Made by a program: the position numbers and the translations under genes. A stretch of DNA of 64,000 bases from Sulfurimonas sp. (GTDB lineage Bacteria; Campylobacterota; Campylobacteria; Campylobacterales; Sulfurimonadaceae): positions 2,429,497 to 2,493,496 of the forward strand of contig NZ_CP093396.1 of NCBI RefSeq assembly GCF_029027405.1. Direction: 5' to 3'. The stretch's first letter is position 1, and the number at the start of each line of letters is the position of its first letter. The notes beneath the pieces were generated by a model. It was given only the letters and a program-made list of their open reading frames with translations. It had not been told where the DNA came from and ran no database searches. Shown here in pieces: positions 1 through 9,871 of this stretch.

Positions 1-203
1 TCTCTGTCTGCATAACGGTTTACACCCATAGCAAAATTTCTAGCACTAACAGCAGCTAAAACTCCCATCAGTAAAAGCCAAAACCCAAACCAGCCATCTG
101 CTGCTACAATCATAGCAATAAAGATGAAGGGAAGAGAAAATATAGAGTGTTCGAACATTACAAGTTCATTAAAATCTTTTAATTTATTTATATATTTTTG
201 CAA
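1..203 (-). CDS. mqnP: UbiA-family prenyltransferase, N-terminal part (menaquinone/ubiquinone type, probably MqnP)
   Basis: Only the first 67 codons are in the window; the gene runs off the left edge. The reading frame starts with a TTG codon at 203, preceded by AAGG seven bases upstream. The residues include FEHSIFSLPF and end with ARNFAMGVNRYADR, which fits the first part of the UbiA fold: a membrane segment followed by the Asn/Asp-rich prenyl-diphosphate site (N-x-x-x-D). UbiA enzymes are membrane proteins that attach a polyprenyl chain to an aromatic ring. In Campylobacterota the usual member is MqnP of the futalosine menaquinone pathway; that assignment is inferred from the lineage, not from specific residues. 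The gene is divergent from miaA. Confidence 0.72.
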   Translation of the reverse strand, partial: MQKYINKLKDFNELVMFEHSIFSLPFIFIAMIVAADGWFGFWLLLMGVLAAVSARNFAMGVNRYADR

Positions 204-259
204 CTATTTACCTTAAAATATTATTGATTGTTATTTTATCTAAAGTTGATTTAAAATGA

Positions 260-265
260 TATAAT
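260..265 (+). promoter_or_regulatory. -10 box for miaA, probable leaderless start
   Basis: TATAAT lies six bases before the miaA ATG at 272, in an AT-rich stretch. A transcript from this box would start at or next to the ATG. There is no Shine-Dalgarno-like purine run in front of that ATG, which fits a leaderless mRNA. No clear -35 box is seen at the expected distance. Confidence 0.45.
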
Positions 266-271
266 TTTACA

Positions 272-1153
272 ATGAAAAGATTAGCCATCATAGGACCAAC
301 AGCATCTGGAAAAACTGATTTAGCCATAAAAATTGCTAAAAAAATGGATTCTTATATACTCTCTATTGATTCTCTTAGCATCTATAAAGAGATAAATATC
401 GTTTCTGCTAAACCTTCAAAACAAGAGATGCGTGGCATTAAGCATTTTGGTATTGATGTCTTAAAGCCTAATGAGCATTTCAGCGTTGATACTCTCATAA
501 ATATCTATCAAGAAGTGAAAAAATTATGTGAATTTAATAATAAAAATCTTATTATTGTAGGTGGCACATCTTTTTATTTAAAATCACTTTTAAGTGGACT
601 TTCTACTCTCCCAATTATAGATGAAGAGATTAAAAATAGAGTTAAATTTAAGTTAAAAAATCTAAAAAAATCTTATGATTACTTAGTAAAAACTGACCCT
701 TTATATATGTCAAATATAAATTCTTCCGATGCTTACAGAATTGAAAAGGCTATGCTTATCGTCGAAGCATCTGGCGTATGTGCAAGTGAATGGTTTAAAC
801 TAAATCCTCCAAAACCAATTATCAAAGATTTAGATATTTACAATATTGAAGTGCAAAGAGATGTTTTAAGAGAACGAATATCAAAAAGAACTATACAGAT
901 GATTCGTCTTGGTCTGATAGATGAAGTTTGTCTTTTAGAAAAAAAATACACAAGATTTCCAAATTCAATGGGAGCTATTGGTATTGTAGAAGTTTTAGAA
1001 TATGTAGATGGTAGTGCTTCAAAAGAAGAGATGATTCAAAATATTTCTACCCATACTGCGCAACTAGCAAAAAGGCAGGATACTTTTAATCGTACTCAAT
1101 TTAAAAACACAACTTCTGCAAACTTAGATGAGCTAAGAAAATTACTAACATGA
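272..1153 (+). CDS. miaA: tRNA dimethylallyltransferase MiaA
   Basis: This 293-residue protein matches MiaA in length and layout. It adds a dimethylallyl group to A37 of tRNAs that read codons starting with U, the first step of ms2i6A formation in the cytoplasm. The P-loop GPTASGKT is at residues 8-15. The next block, around residues 30-50 (LSIDSLSIYKEINIVSAKPS), is the family's substrate-binding region, and GGTSFYLKSLL follows near residue 97. The ATG at 272 has no ribosome site but lies just after a TATAAT box. The stop codon overlaps the next gene's start by four bases (ATGA), so the two are probably co-translated. Confidence 0.95.
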   Translation: MKRLAIIGPTASGKTDLAIKIAKKMDSYILSIDSLSIYKEINIVSAKPSKQEMRGIKHFGIDVLKPNEHFSVDTLINIYQEVKKLCEFNNKNLIIVGGTSFYLKSLLSGLSTLPIIDEEIKNRVKFKLKNLKKSYDYLVKTDPLYMSNINSSDAYRIEKAMLIVEASGVCASEWFKLNPPKPIIKDLDIYNIEVQRDVLRERISKRTIQMIRLGLIDEVCLLEKKYTRFPNSMGAIGIVEVLEYVDGSASKEEMIQNISTHTAQLAKRQDTFNRTQFKNTTSANLDELRKLLT

Positions 1154-1584
1154 AGTTATTTTTAATCATATTGCTAAGCATAAGTCTATATGCTCAAAAT
1201 TCTCTTTATTTTTTCCCAAAAGATTCAAAAAAAGCTAAAAATGATATTGAAAAACTTATAAAAGATTCAAAGCGTAGTATTGATATAGCTATGTATAATT
1301 TTGGAAATAAAAAACTTGTAAAATTGTTACTTAAAGCAAAAAAACGAGGTGTTGAAGTAAAAGTTTTTTATGATAAAAAAGATGTGAATTTTAAAAGTAT
1401 AGATGCCAATACATTAGATAAAAAACTTCACACTAAGATAGCAATTTTTGATAAAAGAACAGTTGTTTTTGGAAGTCCAAACTGGACTAAAAAAAGTTTT
1501 AAAAATAATTATGAAGTTTTATATATTACAGATGACAAAAAGCTAGTCTCAAAATTCAACAATTTTTTCAAATCTCTAAACTAA
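1150..1584 (+). CDS. Exported phospholipase D-like (Nuc-type) nuclease
   Basis: A 144-residue protein with one HKD motif: H94, K96 and D101, followed by GSPNW at 108-112. A single HKD copy with this short length is typical of the Nuc/NucT endonuclease branch of the phospholipase D superfamily, which works as a dimer. An N-terminal hydrophobic stretch (LFLIILLSISLYA) looks like a signal peptide, so it probably acts outside the cytoplasm. In the family such proteins cut DNA, and NucT of Helicobacter pylori is a membrane-associated nuclease; the substrate here is inferred. The start overlaps the miaA stop by four bases. The stop codon overlaps that of the convergent pflA. Confidence 0.8.
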   Translation: MKLFLIILLSISLYAQNSLYFFPKDSKKAKNDIEKLIKDSKRSIDIAMYNFGNKKLVKLLLKAKKRGVEVKVFYDKKDVNFKSIDANTLDKKLHTKIAIFDKRTVVFGSPNWTKKSFKNNYEVLYITDDKKLVSKFNNFFKSLN

Positions 1585-3953
1585 TCTGATTTAGCACCTT
1601 GTGCTAGTTTTGCCCAAGCAGAAGTTGGATCAGCATCTATAGCTTCTTGATAAGCAGTTTGTGCCTCTTCACCTCTCCATAGTTTTTCATATACACTTCC
1701 TAAAAGATACTTTTGTCTTGCTCTATCATTTTTACTTAATTTCACAGTGTTTAGTGATTTTATGACCTCTAGTGCTTTGTTAAAGTCCTCTTTATTTATG
1801 TATGTTTGATATATAGTAAACTCTACAAATGGACTTTGAGAGTAAGAATCAGATGCTTTTTGAATACTCATAACTTCTTGTCCATATTGTAAAACTAAAT
1901 TATCATCTTTACTTTGACTACCAACACTCATGACTGCTATGTATCGCTCTATATCTTTGTAACTTTTGCCATATACTTTTTGAACTCTAACTATGGCATC
2001 TATCATTTTTTCACTTTTTTCAAGTCGCTGGTATGTATCAAAAACTACTCTATATATATCTTTATATATTGAATTTTTATCATCTTTTATTAAAACTAAT
2101 AACTCTTTAGATGCTTTTACAACTTCACTGTAATTTCCTGTTGCAAAATCAACTTTAATATGTCTATAAAGCCATTTTTTTCTTATATCTATATCTTTAG
2201 AATTTAGATTTTTACTTGTTACTTTTTTAGCAAGTAAAAAATCCGCACCTTTCATAGCACACTCATAGATGCCATCATCCCATTTATCAGATAGTGATAT
2301 AGAGTACTCTGAGGATATCGTTAAAACTCTTTTACATTTTCTTTTTTGTAAAGCTTGTTCCATTGCACCCAACGCCGCTTCGTTAACTATTTTTTGTGTA
2401 TCAGGGTATGAGGCAGTATCTAAATTTAACAAGGTATCTTTAAATTCTAATACATCATCAAACATAGTGTTAGCTGACATAAGTTTTGCTTTTTCATAAA
2501 CAGCGCGATTTCCTATGCTATCATCAGCATAAGTAGCTATTAACTCATTATAATCATCTATTTTTGTACTTAAGTTAGCATCATTATCATCAAAGAACAA
2601 AGAGTCTTTAGCAACTTGAACTTCACTATCATATAAACCATCAGGGTACTTTGTAAAGTATTTGTTTAAAGCTAGTAAAGCTTCTTGTTTTTGAGAAGTT
2701 TTTGCAAACCAAATACCTACATTTTTTAGTAAACTTTCATGCATATCATCATCAGAATTTATATTATTTACTAGTGCTTGAGCAATAGATGCCGCACTAA
2801 AATACTCCTCAGCATCTACAAATAAATCTATCATATCTAATGATTTTTTATATTTAGAAGCAAATAAATCTGGTTTTGCTTTGATTATTTTTGCTACATA
2901 TTTATTTGCTTCTTTTTTGTGTTCATTTCTTATATTATACAAAGCAAGTTCATAAGCAGCATTTGCCGCAATTTCTATGCTACTAGTATCATGTAAAGCT
3001 TTTTTGTAAAATGATACAGCTTTAATAAGTAAACCATCCTCTTTGAGCATATCACCCTTATAAATATATCCCCATTTTGCGAAGGAAGAATCTTTATGTT
3101 CGCTAAATAGTCTATCAAAAAAATAATCTGCTTGTGAATTTAAACCATTTAAGGCATAAGATCTCGCAGATAGTGCTAAAACTTCTGCTACATTCTCATA
3201 AGAGGAGTATTCTCTTAAATAAATTTTTGAAGAAGCTATAACATTATCATCATTTTTAAGTTTTGCATTTACTCTGATTTTATAATACAAAAGTTCTGCA
3301 TTAAAAAGTGAAGAAGGAAATTCAAGCATTACATTTTCTATAAGATTTAAACATTTATCATACTGTTTATCATTATAATAACGCTTTATCTTTAAGTAGT
3401 CACTAACATCACCTACATTTTTAATATGAACAGGATTACCTTTCATATCTAAACTTCCTACATACGGGAATGTATCTTTTTTAAGAAAAAATGGAAAATT
3501 TATTGCCATTTGAGATGGTTCATCTTTATGCATAAATGGAATTTTTTTATTGTATCCTATTATCATCCAGTGATTTGCTAATTTTGCATTAGCTTTATAC
3601 ACATCATCATTTTTACTTAAATTGAAAACAACAGGAAAAAGTTTCATTTTTTTGTATGGAGTTATAATTATAAAGAAAGTTCTTTTCTTTATTTGCGTTT
3701 GAATATTAAAAAAATCATTTTGAAGTGGTTTAAATTTTTTACTTGGAGATTTTGAAAAAGCACAAACAATTTTTGAGACTTCATCAAAATCATTTTTAAT
3801 CTCTTGGCACAAGAACTTATTTTTATCTTTTATATGAAGTGTTGAATAGTTTTGAAAATCACTTTTTGCCCCTTGAAGGCTTATATCAAGGGCAAAAAGT
3901 AGTGATGAGGATAAATTTATAAATAAGTAAAAAGAAAACATTAGTCTTGACAA
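1581..3953 (-). CDS. pflA: PflA-like motility protein with TPR-type repeats
   Basis: The 790-residue product begins with a signal peptide (SLLFALDISL) and consists mainly of tetratricopeptide-like helical repeats, for example near the C terminus (LGSVYEKLWRGEEAQTAYQE). Length, the N-terminal domain and the block around YVGSLDMKGNPVHIKNVGD match my memory of Campylobacter jejuni PflA (about 788 residues), a periplasmic protein needed for flagellar rotation and part of the disk structures of the epsilonproteobacterial motor. It lies 34 bp after nuoN on the same strand and converges on the nuclease gene. The function is assigned by family resemblance; a generic TPR protein is the alternative. 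Confidence 0.78.
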   Translation of the reverse strand: MSRLMFSFYLFINLSSSLLFALDISLQGAKSDFQNYSTLHIKDKNKFLCQEIKNDFDEVSKIVCAFSKSPSKKFKPLQNDFFNIQTQIKKRTFFIIITPYKKMKLFPVVFNLSKNDDVYKANAKLANHWMIIGYNKKIPFMHKDEPSQMAINFPFFLKKDTFPYVGSLDMKGNPVHIKNVGDVSDYLKIKRYYNDKQYDKCLNLIENVMLEFPSSLFNAELLYYKIRVNAKLKNDDNVIASSKIYLREYSSYENVAEVLALSARSYALNGLNSQADYFFDRLFSEHKDSSFAKWGYIYKGDMLKEDGLLIKAVSFYKKALHDTSSIEIAANAAYELALYNIRNEHKKEANKYVAKIIKAKPDLFASKYKKSLDMIDLFVDAEEYFSAASIAQALVNNINSDDDMHESLLKNVGIWFAKTSQKQEALLALNKYFTKYPDGLYDSEVQVAKDSLFFDDNDANLSTKIDDYNELIATYADDSIGNRAVYEKAKLMSANTMFDDVLEFKDTLLNLDTASYPDTQKIVNEAALGAMEQALQKRKCKRVLTISSEYSISLSDKWDDGIYECAMKGADFLLAKKVTSKNLNSKDIDIRKKWLYRHIKVDFATGNYSEVVKASKELLVLIKDDKNSIYKDIYRVVFDTYQRLEKSEKMIDAIVRVQKVYGKSYKDIERYIAVMSVGSQSKDDNLVLQYGQEVMSIQKASDSYSQSPFVEFTIYQTYINKEDFNKALEVIKSLNTVKLSKNDRARQKYLLGSVYEKLWRGEEAQTAYQEAIDADPTSAWAKLAQGAKSD

Positions 3954-3987
3954 ATCATTTTCCTTTTCCTCATAAATTTATAAAGTA

Positions 3988-5496
3988 TTAATACCCACTT
4001 TTATATACAAGTGCAGTAACAAACTCTAATACTGGATTTACAATAATAAAAGCAAATATAGTTCCCACTACTGCAAAACCAATGATAGCTTTTAAAGGAA
4101 GAGTTGCATTTGAAACAAATACACTTCCATCTTTATTTATAACAGGGTCTTTCATAAACATAAATACTATAAGTTTTAAGTAGTAATACCCTGCAATTGC
4201 AGAGTTTAGTGCCATTATAAGTGCTAAAACTGTATAACCACCTGTAACTGCTGAACTTATCATATAAATCTTACCCCAAAATAATGCAAATGGTGGTAAC
4301 CCTGCTAAAGAAAGCATAAATAGACCCATAATAATGGCTGCCATTGGTGATGTTTGTATCATCCCTGCAAACTTATTAAAACTGTGGTCTGAACTTTGAT
4401 GAACAGGAAGATGTTTTTGGCGAGAAATCCATAACATACTAAAAGCACCAAGGTTAGTAAAACTAAATAAAATCCAGTATAAAAACAAAGCACTATTTGA
4501 TTGTGTTGTTCCTATTAAGATAGCTGCCATTACAAAACCTGCATGTGAGATTGAACTATATGCCAACATTCTTTTAACATCTGTTTGAACCAATGCCCAA
4601 ATATTTGCAAAAGTCATAGTAATAACTATGATGATATATAGTATTATTTCTAACCAAACTACCCCACTATGGATTAAAAATTCAAAAATTCTCATCGTAA
4701 CTACAAAAACTGCAATTTTAGGAACAATTGATATAAATCCAGCCATTGCTGCACTCGCCCCTTCATAAACATCAGGCGCCCAAGTATGAAATGGGACAAG
4801 AGATAGTTTAAAGCCTAAAGCTGCCAATAAAAATACGGTTCCTACAAGAACAAAACCTATATCAACATAACCATTAGCTGCTAAAACAGCAGAAATTTGA
4901 TTTATCTCGATTGAGCCTGTTAAAGCATAAAATACCATTGAACCAAAACTAAAAAAACCTGCAGATAATGCACCCATCGTAAAATACTTAACTGCTGCTT
5001 CAAATGATTTGTCACGATTATGCATAGCTATTAAAGTATAAAGAGCTAAAGATGCTGTTTCAAGACCTACAAAAATTAAGATTAAATTATCTGTTGCAAC
5101 CATAAATTGAAAGCCACTAAGCATAAATAAGAAAAGTGCAAAAAATTCTGGATAAGAGAATTCGTGAAATCTTTTATGTGTTAATGCTAATGGAATAAAT
5201 AACAAAGATGCCCCGACAATTATTAACTGAGAAATGATTGCTAATCCATCTATGAGCATAACATCAAAAACACCCATAACAGTCCCATCAGTAGCAAAAA
5301 TTCCTGCTGATTCTAAAATAGCTCCCATATCTATTAAAAGGAAAAGAAGACTTATCATTACAAATAAAGTCTTATCAAGTCCACCTTTAATAATATCAAT
5401 GACTAAAATTAATAAGGCACCAATAATTGGGATAAGCATTGGTGCAAGAGTCATTAAGTTTAACGACTCTAGTGAAATATTTACTGGCGCTAACAT
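3988..5496 (-). CDS. nuoN: NADH-quinone oxidoreductase (complex I) subunit N
   Basis: A 502-residue multi-spanning membrane protein of the Mrp antiporter-like family, one of the three proton-pumping subunits of complex I. The conserved block FHTWAPDVYEGA with downstream PKIAVF marks NuoN and carries the conserved lysine of the half-channel. It is the last nuo gene. Its ATG overlaps the nuoM stop by one base (TAATG) and has a near-perfect Shine-Dalgarno sequence (AAGGAGGT) six bases upstream, suggesting efficient coupled translation. Confidence 0.96.
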   Translation of the reverse strand: MLAPVNISLESLNLMTLAPMLIPIIGALLILVIDIIKGGLDKTLFVMISLLFLLIDMGAILESAGIFATDGTVMGVFDVMLIDGLAIISQLIIVGASLLFIPLALTHKRFHEFSYPEFFALFLFMLSGFQFMVATDNLILIFVGLETASLALYTLIAMHNRDKSFEAAVKYFTMGALSAGFFSFGSMVFYALTGSIEINQISAVLAANGYVDIGFVLVGTVFLLAALGFKLSLVPFHTWAPDVYEGASAAMAGFISIVPKIAVFVVTMRIFEFLIHSGVVWLEIILYIIIVITMTFANIWALVQTDVKRMLAYSSISHAGFVMAAILIGTTQSNSALFLYWILFSFTNLGAFSMLWISRQKHLPVHQSSDHSFNKFAGMIQTSPMAAIIMGLFMLSLAGLPPFALFWGKIYMISSAVTGGYTVLALIMALNSAIAGYYYLKLIVFMFMKDPVINKDGSVFVSNATLPLKAIIGFAVVGTIFAFIIVNPVLEFVTALVYKSGY

Positions 5497-7049
5497 TAGT
5501 GTACCTCCTTCGTAGAAGTTCTCGTAATTTGTATCTCTGATACAATATTAGGTATTCTCTTTTTAGCTTCATCTGTTATAGCTTTATCGTGCATAAGCTG
5601 AACGATAGACTCTACTGAGTTACTAATAGGTCCTAAAACTGGTTTAGGGTAAATCCCTAACCAAATAGTAATGATAACAAGAGGAATTAAAGCAATTAAC
5701 TCTCTTTTATTTACATCAGGTAAGTTTTTATTTTTTTCATTTTTAACTTCTCCAAAAAATATCTTTTTATAAGCTGCTAACATATAAATAGCTCCAACAA
5801 TAATAGCAATTCCTGCTAGAAGAGTTAAGATATGTGATTGTTGATAAAAACCTAAAAGACTTAAAAATTCACCTACAAAGTTAATCGTTAAAGGAAGTCC
5901 AACTGAAGCCATTAACATAATACCAAAGATAGTTGCATACCTAGGCATAACATGAGCTAAACCACCAAAATCTCTCATCATCTTAGTATGTCTTCTATCA
6001 TAAATCACACCAACAAGCAAGAAGAGTGCACCTGATACAATACCGTGACCAATCATCAAAAAGATTGAACCAGATATACCTTCAACATTCAGTGCAAAAG
6101 TACCAAGAATAATAACCCCCATGTGTGAAACAGAAGAATAAGCTACAACTTGTTTAATATCTTCTTGTGCATAAGCAACCATAGCAGTATAAACAATCAT
6201 AATGATTGCAAGTATAGCGATTGGGAACATAAAGAACACAGATGCATCTGGGAACAATGGCAATGAAAAACGGATAAATGCGTATGTACCCATTTTAAGT
6301 AAAATCGCTGCTAGAATTACCGAACCAATAGTTGGAGCCTGACCATGAGCGTATGGTAACCACGTATGAAATGGAAACATAGGCACTTTGATAGCAAAAC
6401 CAAAGAAAAAGGCAACAAAAAGCCAAAGTTGAAATGTTTCTGGCAAGACAAGTCTATACCAATCAAGTATTGCAAAACTCCAGACACCTGTTACTTGATT
6501 GTAAAAATACGCCATAAACAACATACCCACTAACATAACTAAAGAACCTGTAAATGTGTATAGGAAAAATTTAACTGAAGCATAAATTCTTCTTGGTCCA
6601 CCCCATGCACCAATAATATATAACATTGGAACAAGAGAAAGTTCCCAAAATAGATAAAACACTATTGCATCTAGAGCTAAAAACACTCCTACCATAGTCA
6701 TCTGTAAAAACAGAAGCGTAATAATAAGGTACTTTACATTTTTTGTATCACTAAGAGATGCGATACCTATAAATGTAAAAAATGCTGCTAACACTACAAT
6801 AAATAAAGAAATTCCATCTACACCTAAGATATAGTTGATTCCAAAAGCAGGAACTAAAGGAAATTGTTCCATAAATTGCATACCTGATGCATTTGGATCA
6901 AAATTAAACCAAAGTAACAAAGAAAGAGCAAACTCTATAAAAGCAACTGCTGTACCGTATGCACGCATACTATCTTTTGCAACTGCAAATCCAAATATAC
7001 CTGCTACTGCTGGAAAGAAAATTAAAATTGATAAAATATTATCTAACAT
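5496..7049 (-). CDS. nuoM: NADH-quinone oxidoreductase (complex I) subunit M
   Basis: A 517-residue antiporter-like membrane subunit. Family signatures include FWELSLVPMLYIIGAWGG, with the conserved glutamate of transmembrane helix 5, and FHTWLPYAHGQAPTIGSV, followed by the lysine in LLKMGTYA. It pumps protons in the membrane arm next to NuoL and NuoN. It lies three bases from nuoL and overlaps nuoN by one base, in the usual L-M-N order. Confidence 0.96.
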   Translation of the reverse strand: MLDNILSILIFFPAVAGIFGFAVAKDSMRAYGTAVAFIEFALSLLLWFNFDPNASGMQFMEQFPLVPAFGINYILGVDGISLFIVVLAAFFTFIGIASLSDTKNVKYLIITLLFLQMTMVGVFLALDAIVFYLFWELSLVPMLYIIGAWGGPRRIYASVKFFLYTFTGSLVMLVGMLFMAYFYNQVTGVWSFAILDWYRLVLPETFQLWLFVAFFFGFAIKVPMFPFHTWLPYAHGQAPTIGSVILAAILLKMGTYAFIRFSLPLFPDASVFFMFPIAILAIIMIVYTAMVAYAQEDIKQVVAYSSVSHMGVIILGTFALNVEGISGSIFLMIGHGIVSGALFLLVGVIYDRRHTKMMRDFGGLAHVMPRYATIFGIMLMASVGLPLTINFVGEFLSLLGFYQQSHILTLLAGIAIIVGAIYMLAAYKKIFFGEVKNEKNKNLPDVNKRELIALIPLVIITIWLGIYPKPVLGPISNSVESIVQLMHDKAITDEAKKRIPNIVSEIQITRTSTKEVH

Positions 7050-7052
7050 CTA

Positions 7053-8975
7053 CTAAACTCCTAAACCTGATAACAGTAACTTAATGTCATCAGAGTGACT
7101 TGCTGCAAATGCAAAAGCTACAGCTAGTGATAATAAAATAACAAGACCTGCTACCATCCATTTAAGCATTGTGGAAAGATTACCACTCTGCATATTCCTC
7201 GTTCCTTCACCTGCTGAATAAAATGTATTTGCGATGCCATCAACGGATGCATCAACAATTTTTTGATCAACTTCTTTCCAAAGAACTGTTGATAATTCTC
7301 TATATGGTTTAACAATGTATTCTTCATATATATATGGTATGAAGTATTGATTTCTAAGTAGCGTGTAAACAAATGTTTGCTCTAATGCTGATGTACCATC
7401 TGGAACTTTTATGTTGTTATGTGCATATTTTTTATATGCAAAAAGAATCGCAGCAGCTACGAAGAGTTGTGTTCCGATAGTCATTATCCAATATGTCAAA
7501 GCACTATGAACATGGTACTCAGTTGCAGGAAGAACTGCTGTAACCATTTCAAAATAAGTCATCTTAAATGAACCTGCAATTATTGCAAGCAGTAAAAGTG
7601 GACTCATACCAACTAACATAAACTTATATGCTTCATGAGGATGAATACCAAAGAGTTTATATCTCTCTTCACCATGAAAAATTAGTGCGATTAATCTAAA
7701 TGAGTAGAATGCTGTTAGACCTGCTGTAAATAATAATACAGAATATATAATGTAATGCTGATCAACAAAAGCAACTTCAAGAATTAAATCTTTTGAAAAG
7801 AACCCAGCAAATGGAAAGATTCCAGCCAATGCGATAGACGCAAGAGTCATCATTATAAATGTACCTCTCATTGTCTTTTTAAGCCCACCCATTTTAAATG
7901 GGTCTAGTTCATTATCCATCGCATGCATAACATTACCAGCACCAAGAAAAAGAAGTGCTTTAAAAAATGCGTGAGCCATCAAGTGAAATAATGCAACCCA
8001 GTAAGCACCAAGCCCTGCTGCTGCAAACATATAACCTAACTGTGATAGTGTCGAGTAAGCAATGATTTTTTTCATATCACGATTTACAAGAGCCATAGAT
8101 GCTGCAAATATGGCGACAAAAGCACCAAGAGAAGCTATGAAAATTCCAACATGCGGAATTAAATCATAAAGTGGACTAGCACGAACTACTAAGTAAACAC
8201 CTGCAGTAACCATAGTCGCAGCATGAATTAGAGCAGAAACAGGGGTAGGACCTTCCATCGCGTCTGCTAACCAAGTATGTAGTGGAAATTGTGCTGATTT
8301 ACCCATAGCACCGATAAATAAGAAAATACCCATCCAAGTAAGTGTTTCATCGTCAAGTGTAGGCATCGCAGCAAAAGCCTCTGCATATTGAAGTGTTCCT
8401 GTATTCCAGTAAACTAAAAAGATACCAATTAGCATTCCAAGGTCAGCTATACGGTTCATAATGAAAGCTTCATTTGCCGCCCAAGTAGCACTCTCTTTGT
8501 GATACCAAAAACCAATAAGTCCCCATGAACAAAGACCAACACCTTCCCAACCTATGAAAAGACCTGCAAAGTTATCACTCATAACAAGAATTAGCATTGA
8601 GAAAACAAATGCTGATAACCAAGCAAAAAATCTGTTAAACGCTTTATCGTGATCCATGTAACCTATTGCGTAAACATGTACAACAGTTGAAACTAAACTA
8701 ACAACCATCATCATTGTAACACTTACTTGATCAACTACAAAACCAAAAGGAATATATAAATTTCCTGTTTCCATCCAAGTCATCAACTCAACATGAACAC
8801 TCTGACCAGTTGTAAGCACATGAACTAAAAGTACTGTACTGCTTAAAAAAGATACTCCAAGCAAAGCACTTGGAATAATTCCAGTTACTGTAGTTTTAGG
8901 TGAGGCAGCAAAAAGTGCCGCAAATAAAGAACCTACTAATGGTGAAAATAGTGCGATATATAAAAATATTTCCAT
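7053..8975 (-). CDS. nuoL: NADH-quinone oxidoreductase (complex I) subunit L
   Basis: A 640-residue distal antiporter-like subunit. Key blocks are IGWEGVGLCSWGLIGFW (conserved glutamate), LHTWLADAMEGPTPVSALI and the C-terminal extension that forms the lateral helix along the membrane arm, ending in a last transmembrane segment (WMVAGLVILLSLAVAFAFA). The length is normal for NuoL. It is directly downstream of nuoK with four bases between them. Confidence 0.96.
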   Translation of the reverse strand: MEIFLYIALFSPLVGSLFAALFAASPKTTVTGIIPSALLGVSFLSSTVLLVHVLTTGQSVHVELMTWMETGNLYIPFGFVVDQVSVTMMMVVSLVSTVVHVYAIGYMDHDKAFNRFFAWLSAFVFSMLILVMSDNFAGLFIGWEGVGLCSWGLIGFWYHKESATWAANEAFIMNRIADLGMLIGIFLVYWNTGTLQYAEAFAAMPTLDDETLTWMGIFLFIGAMGKSAQFPLHTWLADAMEGPTPVSALIHAATMVTAGVYLVVRASPLYDLIPHVGIFIASLGAFVAIFAASMALVNRDMKKIIAYSTLSQLGYMFAAAGLGAYWVALFHLMAHAFFKALLFLGAGNVMHAMDNELDPFKMGGLKKTMRGTFIMMTLASIALAGIFPFAGFFSKDLILEVAFVDQHYIIYSVLLFTAGLTAFYSFRLIALIFHGEERYKLFGIHPHEAYKFMLVGMSPLLLLAIIAGSFKMTYFEMVTAVLPATEYHVHSALTYWIMTIGTQLFVAAAILFAYKKYAHNNIKVPDGTSALEQTFVYTLLRNQYFIPYIYEEYIVKPYRELSTVLWKEVDQKIVDASVDGIANTFYSAGEGTRNMQSGNLSTMLKWMVAGLVILLSLAVAFAFAASHSDDIKLLLSGLGV

Positions 8976-8979
8976 TTAT

Positions 8980-9288
8980 CTACCCTCTCATCGTTGACAT
9001 TGACTCTAGGTCAATATTGTTATGTCGTTTATGCCAAACAATTAATAGACCAAGTCCTACAGCGACTTCACTAGCAGCAATTGCAATCACAAAAAATGCA
9101 AACATTTGTCCAGTTAAGTCACCATAAAAATGTGAAATCGCAGCAAAAGCAATATTTACAGAGTTTAGTAATATCTCTGATGCGAAAAACAACATTAAAA
9201 GGTTCTTTCTTCTCATTACACCTATTAAACCAATAGAAAATAAAATTGTAGAAAGTACAAGATAGTGATTTAGTCCTATTTCCATCAT
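8980..9288 (-). CDS. nuoK: NADH-quinone oxidoreductase (complex I) subunit K
   Basis: A 102-residue protein with three transmembrane segments, the normal size for NuoK. The glutamates inside the membrane (in FFASEILLNSVNIAF and IAIAASEVAVGLGLL) are the conserved ones of the proton path. Its start overlaps the end of nuoJ by four bases. Confidence 0.95.
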   Translation of the reverse strand: MMEIGLNHYLVLSTILFSIGLIGVMRRKNLLMLFFASEILLNSVNIAFAAISHFYGDLTGQMFAFFVIAIAASEVAVGLGLLIVWHKRHNNIDLESMSTMRG

Positions 9289-9866
9289 AAAAGTACCTTT
9301 TTATTTTTTTCTTTTTTTAAGTCTTTTATTTCAGCATCGCTCATTAGAGTCAAAGAAAGATCCATTTTCTTACCAGCTAAAACAATACCTGATATCATTG
9401 CAACAAGTAACATTACAGCAGCAACTTCAAAAGGAACAAGATACTTTGTAAAAAGTACTAAACCTATCTCTTGCGTATTACCAGCACCTTCAACCATTGG
9501 ATAAAGAGCCTTAATATTATCGCCCACTATAGGAGCAGCAAAAATTAAAACCACTAAAATTGCGGCTAAAGTAGATAAGCCTGTAATTAAGTATTTATTT
9601 CCTTGTTTCTCTTTTAACTCTCTCGTAGTATCAAAAAACATCATCCCAAATGCATAAAGAGCCATAACAGCACCTGAATAAACAACAATCTGCACCGCAC
9701 CTAAAAAATCAGCACCTAATATAAAGAAAAATGCTGATATAAAAATCATTCCTGCTGCTAATGCTGTTAAAGCATATAGTGCCTGTGATGTTGTTACCGT
9801 AATGTAAAACATCGTTATAGTTAAAAAAGCAAACAAATAAAAAGCAATCGCTTCAAACATACCCAA
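9285..9866 (-). CDS. nuoJ: NADH-quinone oxidoreductase (complex I) subunit J
   Basis: A 193-residue, five-segment membrane protein. The block DFLGAVQIVVYSGAVMALYAFGMM is the hallmark third helix of NuoJ, with its pi-bulge glycine and tyrosine, which links quinone chemistry to proton pumping. A charged tail (LKKEKNKKVLL) is on the C terminus. It lies six bases after nuoI and overlaps nuoK. Confidence 0.95.
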   Translation of the reverse strand: MGMFEAIAFYLFAFLTITMFYITVTTSQALYALTALAAGMIFISAFFFILGADFLGAVQIVVYSGAVMALYAFGMMFFDTTRELKEKQGNKYLITGLSTLAAILVVLIFAAPIVGDNIKALYPMVEGAGNTQEIGLVLFTKYLVPFEVAAVMLLVAMISGIVLAGKKMDLSLTLMSDAEIKDLKKEKNKKVLL

Positions 9867-9871
9867 ACTCC

